Shown in pieces: positions 8,038-15,891 of a stretch of 64,000 nucleotides of DNA. The notes under the pieces were generated by a model. It ran no database searches, was not told where the DNA came from, and was given only the letters and a program-made list of their open reading frames with translations. How positions within the stretch are numbered: the stretch's first letter is position 1; every line of letters starts with the position of its first letter. The stretch is from Reichenbachiella sp. 5M10. GTDB lineage: Bacteria > Bacteroidota > Bacteroidia > Cytophagales > Cyclobacteriaceae. Position numbers and translations under genes: made by a program. The stretch covers positions 934,501 through 998,500 of the forward strand of contig NZ_MDGR01000007.1 in NCBI RefSeq assembly GCF_002742335.1, given 5' to 3'.

Positions 8038-8913
8038 CTAGAGGTAGATGATGATTCCAAAACTGGCCAGCCAACAGATCAAGGTAATGATGATGAACTT
8101 GTCTTTGTATAAAATTTGGATCGGTGAACCTGTGTTTTTTTCGACCATCGTGATTTGAAGATAGCGCATGATCCCAGCGATGACAAATATGGTCGTCACA
8201 AAAATGTACTGGGAGTCCCACTGCTGCGTGATCTCAGGTGATACACAATAGAGAATGTAAGAGACAATGATGATACCACTGACCATGGTGATGCAGGCGT
8301 GAATGAAGCTCGCGTTGTACTTGGAAGATGTTTTGCGCACCATGGTGCCGTTTTCTTCAAATATGCGTATATCGTCACTTCGTTTGGCCAGTACGATGAA
8401 TAAAGACAGTAGGAAGATCATGATGGACAGCCAGTGAGAAACAGCTACTCCGGAGAGTATTCCCCCCATATAGATGCGGATGATGAATCCCAAGGATACA
8501 ATCAATAGATCGACAATTGGGACGGTTTTGAGTCCCATCGAATAGCCGATATTGAGCAGAAGGTAGATACCTGTAAGTATCAGAAAGTCTACCGACAAGT
8601 AGTAGGCAGATGCCAGGCCAATGGATAAGGTGATCAGCATCAATAGGATGCCCTGAGTAGGAGTGATTTTGTTGGCAGCAAATGGGCGTTCTTTCTTTTT
8701 GGGGTGGAGGCGATCCATCTCACGGTCGCGGATGTCATTGATGATATAGATCGAGCTGGCCACTAGCGAGAACGAGAAGAATCCCGCTACTAGGCGTGGA
8801 ATTTCACCCTCGAAGAAAAAGTGTCCTGCAAAGAAACTTGGGATAAAGATAAAGGTGTTCTTGATCCAGTGTTTGACACGAAACACCTGGTAAAGTAAGA
8901 TTAGGTAATGCAT
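8038..8913 (-). CDS. UbiA-family polyprenyl-phosphate phosphoribosyltransferase (DPPR synthase-like)
   Basis: The protein has 291 residues with about eight membrane helices. The UbiA aspartate motif appears as NDIRDREMDRLHP followed by KKKERPFAA, and a second conserved loop follows (DLLIVSLGFIIRIYMGG). The NDxxDxExDRxHPxKxxRP form is that of decaprenyl-phosphate phosphoribosyltransferase (UbiA of mycobacterial arabinan synthesis) rather than quinone prenyltransferases. It would transfer phosphoribose from PRPP to polyprenyl phosphate in the inner membrane. The adjacent HAD phosphatase would complete polyprenyl-phospho-ribose. It is the first gene of the operon, and an upstream non-coding region separates it from the divergent Wzc-like gene. 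Confidence 0.88.
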   Translation of the reverse strand: MHYLILLYQVFRVKHWIKNTFIFIPSFFAGHFFFEGEIPRLVAGFFSFSLVASSIYIINDIRDREMDRLHPKKKERPFAANKITPTQGILLMLITLSIGLASAYYLSVDFLILTGIYLLLNIGYSMGLKTVPIVDLLIVSLGFIIRIYMGGILSGVAVSHWLSIMIFLLSLFIVLAKRSDDIRIFEENGTMVRKTSSKYNASFIHACITMVSGIIIVSYILYCVSPEITQQWDSQYIFVTTIFVIAGIMRYLQITMVEKNTGSPIQILYKDKFIIITLICWLASFGIIIYL

Positions 8914-9301
8914 TAGGTTAGGAGGTCAATTTGTATTTGATTGCAATATAAAATTGATTGGTTGAAAAGTCATAGAACTAAGTCTTAGTTGATAGGGAAT
9001 TGTTGATAAGTACAATTTGTTCTCCGTAATGTTTTATTTGATTCTAGTTCATTGAAAAAAGTCTTGAATCTCTCTAGGTAAGAGTGATTGTAAGCTAAGT
9101 TTTTTTGTAAATTGGCCGCATGATTTGCTAACAGGTGCAATGTCATGCGTTTACTGAAAGAGATAACCATCCTAAACCTATCCTCATCTCTACAAATAAG
9201 CGATGTATCCGTCTCATCAACGAAGAGGGATACATTCTTTTTTTGGACCTATATGGTATGGACGGTTGGTCTATAGAAACACAACTGTTCATTATCTATT
9301 T
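8914..9301. other. Divergent intergenic region, AT-rich, 388 bp
   Basis: This gap separates the leftward UbiA operon from the rightward Wzc-like operon and must carry promoters for both. A TAAGTTTTTTTG stretch near 9094 is near the TAnnTTTG type, but no full -33/-7 pair is convincing. Short open frames exist on both strands (minus 8985-9170; plus from 9135 into the Wzc-like gene). They lack recognisable family features and are left unannotated. Confidence 0.5.
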
Positions 9302-11506
9302 ATGGAGTTTCAAGAATTATTCAAAGTACTGAATAGAAAGAAATTGCTTCTTTTTATCATTCCCTTAATATCAGCAGCGATTGCGTTTGCGCTTCGATTC
9401 GCATCAGAGAGATACTATGTGTCGGAGTCTCAGATCTCTACAGGATTGACGATTGCCAATGATTTTTCCAATGAGAAGAACAATATCAGTCCATTTCAGA
9501 CTGCGTTGAATTTTGGTAATTTGATTGAAAACATGGCTTCCAAGATGGTTGTGAATAACCTGTCGTATAAGTTGCTGTATCGTGATTTGTCTAGCGACGA
9601 GCCGTTTCGAAGACCTAAGTTTGAGGAAGATGAGTATATCTCAGCTCCCACAGGAGAAGTATTGGATAGCGTGTTGAGTCAATTGGCTGATGCCAAGGAT
9701 GGCTTCAAGATTATTAATCGCACCAATTCTACTGGGAGGTATATTTTTGATTTATTGGAGATGTACAAATATGATGAAAAGGAGTTGTTGTCTAATGTCA
9801 GTATCAGTCGAATTGGAAACACTGATTTTATCAATATAAGGTATTCCTCGGAAGTACCAGGTCTATCAGCATATGTAGTCAATCTATGGGCAGATACATT
9901 TATTGATTATTATGATTTTCAAAAGAACAATCGTCTCAATGAGTCACTGGGAGTATTGTCACAGATCCTTGAGGATAAGCAGGACTTACTTAGTCAGAAT
10001 ATCGCGAAGTTGAACCGGTATAGATCTCGATATATGTTCATGTCTTCGAACCCAGATTCTGATCCTATTGGTGAGTATGAGCGACTGATCAGGGAGAAGG
10101 AAAGCAATATTCGAAGCATTAACTATAGGTTGCAAAATCTACGAGGAAAGATCGCAGAGACAGATAAGACAAGTTCGTACAATGGACGCAAACGAATTAT
10201 CAAGTTGAAAAACGACATTGATCGATTGAGCTCTGAGTTAATCGCCGAGCCTAAAAACAAGGTAGTACGTGATTCATTGGATTTATTGAGAGGGAAATTG
10301 CAGTCTGAAATGTATATGCACACTTCGACAAGTGGAGACAAAGTAAACCTAGATGCTCTGTTCGATAAAGAGAATGAATTGAAGGTAGAGTATGAGATTG
10401 CTCTGGTGGATTTGCAAAAGCTATACGATCAATTTGCGATAGAGAAGGGAGCTGTACAGAGTCTCGCCAATACAAAATCTGTGTTGGAGAATATTGAAAC
10501 AGAAGTTAAGCAATCCCGTGATGAAATGATTGCTGCACAGGATAAATACAACCAAGCGAGGAGTGAGCTTCTGGCTGGAAGTAGTGCGATCAAATTGTCG
10601 TATTATGGGGATATACCAGAGGATCCTCAGTCTAGAAAGACGATTATGTTTACGGCGTTAGGTCTGGTGATTGGTTTTGTTATTACGTTGTTTATGATTT
10701 TGGCTTTTGAGTTTTTGGACCAGCGGATCAAGAACCCAATCAAGTTTAAGAGAGAGACCAAGATGGACGCATCTGGGTACATACAGAGTTTTTCCAATAT
10801 TGGAAAGTTGGAGAAAATACTCGTCGGGGACTTTAGTATGCTGAAGGAGGGAGACTCTACCGTGTTGTTGCAGTCTTTGAGAAAGCTCCGGTACAATATC
10901 CAAGACTTGAAAGGAAGTATATTTTTGTTCACTTCTCTAAGGGAAGGTTCGGGCAAGTCGTTCTTACTCACCGCACTGGCTTTTTCGTTGAGTTTGGTGC
11001 AGAAGAAGGTCCTAATAATCGATACAAATTTTAGGAGCAATGCCCTAACCAATGGTTTAGGAAACCCTGACTTCCAAAAGGAGTTTGAAGGGTTTAATGT
11101 GATCTTGAAATCATTGGGAGGCAAGCCAATGGTCGTGAATGAGAAGTATAAGATGGATTTTTCAGAAGGAGATATCATATCCAAAACGAATAATCCATAT
11201 GTATTCCTGATGAAAGGACAGAATATTCACCAGTCACCTGAAGAGATATTTTCCAAATTGCAGTTTAGCAATTTGTTGGGTTATTTGAAGGAGCGCTTTG
11301 ATTTTATATTTATAGAGGGAGCAGCATTGAATCTGTACTCTGATTCGAAGGAGTTGTCGAGATATGCAGATTATATCGTGCCGGTGTTTTCGGTTGAAGA
11401 TGAATTTACATCACGTGATCAGAATTCCATGCAGTTTTTCGAAGAGGTGAAAGGAAAACTGAGCCTAAAAGTTTTGAATAAGGTTCGTAGTGAAGATGTC
11501 ATTTGA
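9302..11506 (+). CDS. Wzc-like polysaccharide co-polymerase with atypical BY-kinase domain
   Basis: The protein has 734 residues. A Wzz-type chain-length domain has two membrane helices (LLLFIIPLISAAIAFAL near the start and IMFTALGLVIGFVITLFMIL near residue 445) flanking a long periplasmic coiled coil. The cytoplasmic domain resembles bacterial tyrosine autokinases: a Walker A with GSGKS (Lys552), a Walker A' with VLIIDTNFR, and a third motif FIFIEG with Glu672 in place of the usual Asp. No C-terminal tyrosine cluster is present. In the Wzx/Wzy pathway it would set chain length and connect polymerase to export. The ATG at 9302 is preferred because upstream in-frame sequence lacks family similarity. 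It heads a polymerase/GT14 operon. Confidence 0.85.
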   Translation: MEFQELFKVLNRKKLLLFIIPLISAAIAFALRFASERYYVSESQISTGLTIANDFSNEKNNISPFQTALNFGNLIENMASKMVVNNLSYKLLYRDLSSDEPFRRPKFEEDEYISAPTGEVLDSVLSQLADAKDGFKIINRTNSTGRYIFDLLEMYKYDEKELLSNVSISRIGNTDFINIRYSSEVPGLSAYVVNLWADTFIDYYDFQKNNRLNESLGVLSQILEDKQDLLSQNIAKLNRYRSRYMFMSSNPDSDPIGEYERLIREKESNIRSINYRLQNLRGKIAETDKTSSYNGRKRIIKLKNDIDRLSSELIAEPKNKVVRDSLDLLRGKLQSEMYMHTSTSGDKVNLDALFDKENELKVEYEIALVDLQKLYDQFAIEKGAVQSLANTKSVLENIETEVKQSRDEMIAAQDKYNQARSELLAGSSAIKLSYYGDIPEDPQSRKTIMFTALGLVIGFVITLFMILAFEFLDQRIKNPIKFKRETKMDASGYIQSFSNIGKLEKILVGDFSMLKEGDSTVLLQSLRKLRYNIQDLKGSIFLFTSLREGSGKSFLLTALAFSLSLVQKKVLIIDTNFRSNALTNGLGNPDFQKEFEGFNVILKSLGGKPMVVNEKYKMDFSEGDIISKTNNPYVFLMKGQNIHQSPEEIFSKLQFSNLLGYLKERFDFIFIEGAALNLYSDSKELSRYADYIVPVFSVEDEFTSRDQNSMQFFEEVKGKLSLKVLNKVRSEDVI

Positions 11507-11606
11507 TCAAAATAAAGACCCTTTTTTGAGGATTTTGATTGTGTCAATGAAGTTAGGTGCTGCGGTGATAGCGTTTTTTTTCTGGTTGAAGATCATGATT
11601 CTCTAA
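11496..11606 (+). CDS. 36-residue predicted single-pass membrane peptide
   Basis: An ATG at 11496 overlaps the last 11 nt of the Wzc-like gene in another frame and opens 36 codons to a TAA at 11604-11606. A charged start (MSFDQNKDPF) is followed by one hydrophobic helix (MKLGAAVIAFFFWLKIMIL). The next gene begins 7 nt later. It fills what would otherwise be an unexplained 107-bp gap in a tightly packed operon, and the overlap suggests translational coupling. It could be a small modulator of the co-polymerase or polymerase, but this is inference from position. Confidence 0.5.
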   Translation: MSFDQNKDPFLRILIVSMKLGAAVIAFFFWLKIMIL

Positions 11607-11613
11607 GCTTAAG

Positions 11614-13047
11614 ATGTATTATTTCATACTAGACAAGATAAAAAATAGCTTTTGGGTATTTGTGTTAGTCGCGAGTGGTGTTTCCTTATGTGCTAATCTA
11701 TTGGGGGCATTAAGCTTGACACTGGCGATATTCTTTATTGGGCTTTTGATTGCATTGATGGTTATTTATTCAATCTATTTGAACCCACTCTATGCCGTTA
11801 TTATCAATTGGTTTTGCACTTTCTTGTTGTTTTTTCTTTTTTATAGAGTACTGAAAGTTACCTCGATTCCATTAGGTTTTGCTTTGGAGGGGCTGAATTT
11901 CTTGGCCTTATTTGTTCTCTTGTTTCGGGGCAAACTGAGTGGTCATCAACAGCGAATAGGAGGGTTGTTGCTGTTGTGGTTGTTGCTTTGTTTTATTGAA
12001 TTGTTTAATCCATTTGCTGCATCACGCGGTGCGTGGTTTCATGCGATTAGACAGGTTGTCAACAATATCATCCCTTTTTTTATCATTTACTCCATTCTGT
12101 TGTATCAAAAAAAATCCATTAATTATCTGCTGGGAACGTGGGTATTGTTTACCACGTTGGCGGCACTGTATACGTTGGTTCAAGAGTTTGGAGGGTACCC
12201 TCCTTGGGATTATAATTATATCGCTAGAGATGAAAATGCCATGTCACTCATCAATACTTTTGGTAGGATGAGAAAAATCTCCTTTTTTTCTGGGCCTATG
12301 GAAAATGGGGTGGTTTTAGCTTTCAATGGGGTCATGTGCTTGGGGCTGGCCTTTCAACGGGGGATGAAAATGTGGCATAAGTATGGGTATTTGGTACTGA
12401 GTATGCTTTCGGCATGGGCGATGATTTATACAGGGACACGTACAGCGACAGTGATGTTTGTCGCTGGTGCGGCGATTTATGTTATTTTGAGTAGGAGGAG
12501 AGAGTTGTTACTTTATACCGCTTTCGTGACATGTATGTTGGTAGCCTATATCGCTGTGACAGGAGGTGGTCAGGCTTTGTATGTCATGACGACCGCATTC
12601 AACCCGGACGAAGATCCATCCATGCAAGTACGATACAATAATCAAATGAGGTTGAGAACATACCTAGTCAGGTCACCTATTGGGTATGGGCTAGGGAGTA
12701 CAGGGTATTTGGGTATGAAGTATTCTCCACATACTTTTTTAGGTTCCTTTCCCCCTGATTCAGAACTGGTCAGGATAGTGATAGAGACAGGGTTTATAGG
12801 GCTCGCACTATGGTTGTATATTAACTTTTATGCGATCAAAAGATCCTTGGATTCCTTGAAGATTCGGGTGGATGACTTCTCTGATAATTTTAGGATGGTG
12901 TTGGTCGCATTGTTGTTTATGTTCTTGTTGGGACAGTACCCTCAGGAGATCATGAATATCGGTTCGTTAAAAATATTGTTTGCCTTGTGTTTGGCGTACA
13001 TCAGTTTGGATTCAAGTCAAATGAAACAGGAAGTAGAAAATGGATAA
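11614..13047 (+). CDS. O-antigen polymerase/ligase-family membrane protein (Wzy/WaaL-like)
   Basis: The protein has 477 residues with about eleven to twelve hydrophobic helices and a large periplasmic loop between late helices (residues about 315-385). That loop includes NNQMRLRTYLVRSPIGYGLG and SPHTFLGSFPPDSELVRI. The loop pattern (R-x3-L...GxGxG...HN/HT-x-F...D-x-x-x) is typical of the Wzy_C/O-antigen ligase family. It would polymerise or transfer undecaprenyl-linked oligosaccharide repeats at the periplasmic face. Polymerase versus ligase cannot be decided from sequence alone, but the Wzc-like neighbour favours polymerase. It overlaps the next gene by 8 nt. Confidence 0.82.
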   Translation: MYYFILDKIKNSFWVFVLVASGVSLCANLLGALSLTLAIFFIGLLIALMVIYSIYLNPLYAVIINWFCTFLLFFLFYRVLKVTSIPLGFALEGLNFLALFVLLFRGKLSGHQQRIGGLLLLWLLLCFIELFNPFAASRGAWFHAIRQVVNNIIPFFIIYSILLYQKKSINYLLGTWVLFTTLAALYTLVQEFGGYPPWDYNYIARDENAMSLINTFGRMRKISFFSGPMENGVVLAFNGVMCLGLAFQRGMKMWHKYGYLVLSMLSAWAMIYTGTRTATVMFVAGAAIYVILSRRRELLLYTAFVTCMLVAYIAVTGGGQALYVMTTAFNPDEDPSMQVRYNNQMRLRTYLVRSPIGYGLGSTGYLGMKYSPHTFLGSFPPDSELVRIVIETGFIGLALWLYINFYAIKRSLDSLKIRVDDFSDNFRMVLVALLFMFLLGQYPQEIMNIGSLKILFALCLAYISLDSSQMKQEVENG

Positions 13048-13948
13048 AGTAGCTTTTTTGATCATCGCTCACAAGAACCCCGAACAGCTGAGGAGATTGG
13101 TAGGTCGGTTGGTCTCTGAGCGTGTTGTGTTTTTTATTCACGTGGATAAGAAAGTAGACATTAAACCTTTTGAATATGCACTGGATGATGTAGAGGTCGT
13201 CTGGCTCAAGAGGAGTCGCTCTCAATGGGGTAGTATTGGAATGATAAAGGCTATCATGGGCGGGCTCGAAGCGATTAGGTTGATACCCGGAATCTCTAGA
13301 GTGACTTTATTGAGTGGTATGGATTACCCTCTAAAACCTGTGGAGCGAATCTTGAAATTTTTTGATGAGCATCCATCGAGTGACTTCATTGATATCGTGA
13401 GTTTTGACCAGAGTGGCTGGTCAGAAGCAAAAATACAGCGGATTAGGAAGTATTATTTTTTTGTCAAGGATAAGCTGTTTGAGTACCCAATCAATCCCAA
13501 TAGTCCCAGTTTGTTGAGAAAGATGCTTGATATGGGGTTGAGCTTGATACTTCCAAAGACACGCGAATTCCCAAAGGGCTTGGTAGCATATGGTGGATGG
13601 GTTTGGTTTAGCTTTAGTAGAGAAACAGTCCGAGATGTATTGTCATTTCATGCAATGCGACCCGATTTAATGAAGTATGTACAGCATTGTTTGTCTTCAG
13701 ACGAGATTTATTTACACACAGTATTGGGTAACCTACAAAAGGGAATGGGGGCTGTACGTCCAGGCCTAACGTATGCTAAATGGCCCCAGGGTGATGTCCC
13801 GCATCCTGCTGTTTTGACTAGTGAGCATTTTGAGGAGTTGAAAAGTTTGCCTCACCTATTTGCTAGAAAATTTGATGAGACTACTGACAAAGGTGTATTG
13901 GATCGTATCGATACCGAACTGCTTACCTCACTCCCTACAAATGGATAG
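13040..13948 (+). CDS. Core-2/I-branching-type (GT14) N-acetylglucosaminyltransferase-like protein
   Basis: The protein has 302 residues. The N-terminus KVAFLIIAHKNPEQLRRLV, the HVDKKVD segment, SRSQWGSIGMIKAI, TLLSGMDYPLKP and the late SSDEIYLHTVL match the beta-1,6-GlcNAc transferase family (GT14, Branch domain). In bacteria such enzymes sit in polysaccharide loci. It has no signal peptide or membrane segment, so it acts in the cytoplasm on the lipid-linked oligosaccharide. It overlaps the polymerase stop by 8 nt and ends this operon. Acceptor and linkage are unknown. Confidence 0.85.
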   Translation: MDKVAFLIIAHKNPEQLRRLVGRLVSERVVFFIHVDKKVDIKPFEYALDDVEVVWLKRSRSQWGSIGMIKAIMGGLEAIRLIPGISRVTLLSGMDYPLKPVERILKFFDEHPSSDFIDIVSFDQSGWSEAKIQRIRKYYFFVKDKLFEYPINPNSPSLLRKMLDMGLSLILPKTREFPKGLVAYGGWVWFSFSRETVRDVLSFHAMRPDLMKYVQHCLSSDEIYLHTVLGNLQKGMGAVRPGLTYAKWPQGDVPHPAVLTSEHFEELKSLPHLFARKFDETTDKGVLDRIDTELLTSLPTNG

Positions 13949-14020
13949 GTTTGGCTATAGTCAGTCAAGTATGGAGTCCTGTAGAAGTAGGGTGTATGTC
14001 ATGTTTCTATATGTATGCCC

Positions 14021-14707
14021 TTATTCTATGCCCATGCTTTCCAATGAGTTATTTACGACAGTTTCTAGTTCCGTCTTAGCCTGTTGGTAGCGGCTTTCCG
14101 CTTCCAGTACTTGCATTTTGGTGCTGTAGTAATCTCGCCTAGCTGCGGAGTACTCTGGCAGATCGATGGATCCTTCACTGAATTTCTGTTCGACGGCATT
14201 GAAATCCGCTACACTGAACTGTTCCAGCCTTTTTCTTATGTTGAGTACTTGCTTGGTTTTTAAGTATTCAATGTATTTTTTCTTGACTTCCTCTATGAGA
14301 TCCCGTTCCAAAATTTCGGCCTGTTTGAGGATGACCTGTTGATCTTTTTCTAGTAGCTTTTTTCGATTCTTAATTTCTGAAAAATGATTAAGACGAAAGC
14401 TTAGCCCGACATTGTATCGCGGATAAAAGCTAGAAACTGTTTGATCGCCGCTCAGTTCACGTATACTATATTCGTTTAGGTTCCCTGAGAGCGAAATGAT
14501 ACTAAGGTGCTCATTATTGATCATTTTCTTTTGATATGCTGCAGACTCTAGAGACAGTTGGTGTACATCCAATTTTGTACTGTTCTCAATGGCCGAAAGA
14601 ATGAGCCTGTCTAAATCTTCTTGAATGATCAATAGGTTGTCGTCAGATTGAGCCAATAGAGGGAGGCAAGTGCCAAGTAGAAGAATGAGTGTTAGTATTC
14701 TTTTCAT
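14021..14707 (-). CDS. Half-length TolC-like outer-membrane protein
   Basis: The protein has 228 residues and a signal peptide (MKRILTLILLLGTCLPLLAQ). The mature part has one copy of the TolC structural repeat. An N-terminal helix (LILSAIENSTKLDVHQLSL), a strand segment (PRYNVGLSFRLNHFSEIKNR), a long coiled helix, and the final helix with FSEGSIDLPEYSAARRDYYS are seen; the last matches the family signature YxxGxxxxxDxLxA. A normal TolC-family protein of about 430 residues has two such repeats, as in the gene at 50677-52002. The start at 14707 overlaps the glycosyltransferase stop by one base (TAATG). It is the last gene of the Wzx-GT operon and could help export the polymer. A coiled-coil accessory role is the alternative. 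Confidence 0.72.
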   Translation of the reverse strand: MKRILTLILLLGTCLPLLAQSDDNLLIIQEDLDRLILSAIENSTKLDVHQLSLESAAYQKKMINNEHLSIISLSGNLNEYSIRELSGDQTVSSFYPRYNVGLSFRLNHFSEIKNRKKLLEKDQQVILKQAEILERDLIEEVKKKYIEYLKTKQVLNIRKRLEQFSVADFNAVEQKFSEGSIDLPEYSAARRDYYSTKMQVLEAESRYQQAKTELETVVNNSLESMGIE

Positions 14708-15888
14708 TATAGGTTGAGGTATTGAGTCATTAAATGTACTGAATTTTTCCATGTATGAGATTGGGCAAGTTGTTTTCTAGTCTGCTCCTTCGATGAGGTG
14801 TTTTCTTCAAGGGCAGTTTGAATGCATTGAGAGAAAGCTTCTTTGTCTTTTGCCAAATAACAAACTGTTTGAAACGGCTCCATGCTGATGGTGTGAGTTG
14901 CTACTGTGGGCTTGCCCATAGCCAAGTATTCGTCTATTTTTCGTGGATAGTTTCCAATAGTTATTTCGTTGATGTTTTGAGGGTTGATGCAAACATTAAA
15001 ATAATACATGTAGGCATACAATTCGGAGAAGTCCTTTTTGCCCAAAAAGTGTACATTGGAGATGTGATGCAGATTTGATACTTGAAAGCCACTGTCCTCA
15101 GGGCCGATCAATACAATTTGATAACTAGGGTTGTTTTGTGCTATATACTCAATGAGATCTATATTGAGCCGTTCGGAGTTTAGTGCACCTACATATCCTA
15201 TGATTTCACCTTTTATTGAGGCCAAGTCAATAGGAGGAGCCTGGGGAGGGGTGTGATCTGTGAAATAGTCTATGTCACAGCCTTGACCTACGTAGTATGA
15301 TTCTGAGTTGAAGGCTGCGGCATACTGTGCTAGAAATGTAGAGTTGGCCAAGGTTATGTCGTACTTGCTGATCAGTAGGGGTTCGATCCGCTCAGAATGA
15401 GTCTTCCAGTAGGACATGGCGCGCATGTAGTCACGCAAATAGTAGATGTTCTTTTTGGCAGACAAGTAATCTGGGAGATAAAGCCCTGAATAGAAATCAT
15501 TGTCATTGATGAGATAATAGTTGTGTATGCCCTTTTCGGTTAGCATTTGCTCAATGGCCTTGGCGTACCTTTTGCCGTTGAGTTGGTTGAGTAGATCAAA
15601 TATTCTCTTGGGTTTAATTCTATTGATGGACTCAAAAAGCGTTGGAAGAGTGACTACTGTGCAATTGGAGTTGATTTCTTGGTAAGAAGGCTTTTTTGAA
15701 CGGATTACTTCTTTGCGGCTATTGATCCATTTTTTCTTTTTTCTGAATACTTCAGAGCGTTTGACTGGAATGTTAACAAACCACACTTTATGCTTCTGTG
15801 ATAGTTCCAGAGCAATGTCTCTGATGTTGCTTCCATACTCGAAATCCCAGGGGGACAAACTAATAATTACAAAATTTTGAACAGGCAT
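14707..15888 (-). CDS. Glycosyltransferase, GT-B fold (family 4/1-like)
   Basis: The protein has 393 residues and no membrane segment. The C-terminal half has the GT-B nucleotide-sugar domain: IGYVGALNSERLNIDLIEYI, YQIVLIGPEDSGF, VHFLGKKDFSELYAYM and PRKIDEYLAMGKPTVAT. The last is a variant of the family E-x7-E segment with K-x-x-EYLA-GKP. The N-terminal half carries SLSPWDFEYGSNIRDIAL, the acceptor-side loop. It is close in pattern to teichoic/rhamnan-type glycosyltransferases found with flippases. It lies 3 nt after the Wzx-like gene and overlaps the TolC-like start, so the three form one operon. The transferred sugar is unknown. Confidence 0.85.
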   Translation of the reverse strand: MPVQNFVIISLSPWDFEYGSNIRDIALELSQKHKVWFVNIPVKRSEVFRKKKKWINSRKEVIRSKKPSYQEINSNCTVVTLPTLFESINRIKPKRIFDLLNQLNGKRYAKAIEQMLTEKGIHNYYLINDNDFYSGLYLPDYLSAKKNIYYLRDYMRAMSYWKTHSERIEPLLISKYDITLANSTFLAQYAAAFNSESYYVGQGCDIDYFTDHTPPQAPPIDLASIKGEIIGYVGALNSERLNIDLIEYIAQNNPSYQIVLIGPEDSGFQVSNLHHISNVHFLGKKDFSELYAYMYYFNVCINPQNINEITIGNYPRKIDEYLAMGKPTVATHTISMEPFQTVCYLAKDKEAFSQCIQTALEENTSSKEQTRKQLAQSHTWKNSVHLMTQYLNL

Positions 15889-15891
15889 AGG

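Noticed and set aside
8985-9170. 61-codon minus-strand frame in the 8.9-9.3 kb gap
   Set aside because: No recognisable domain, promoter or coupling; the gap is expected to hold divergent promoters.
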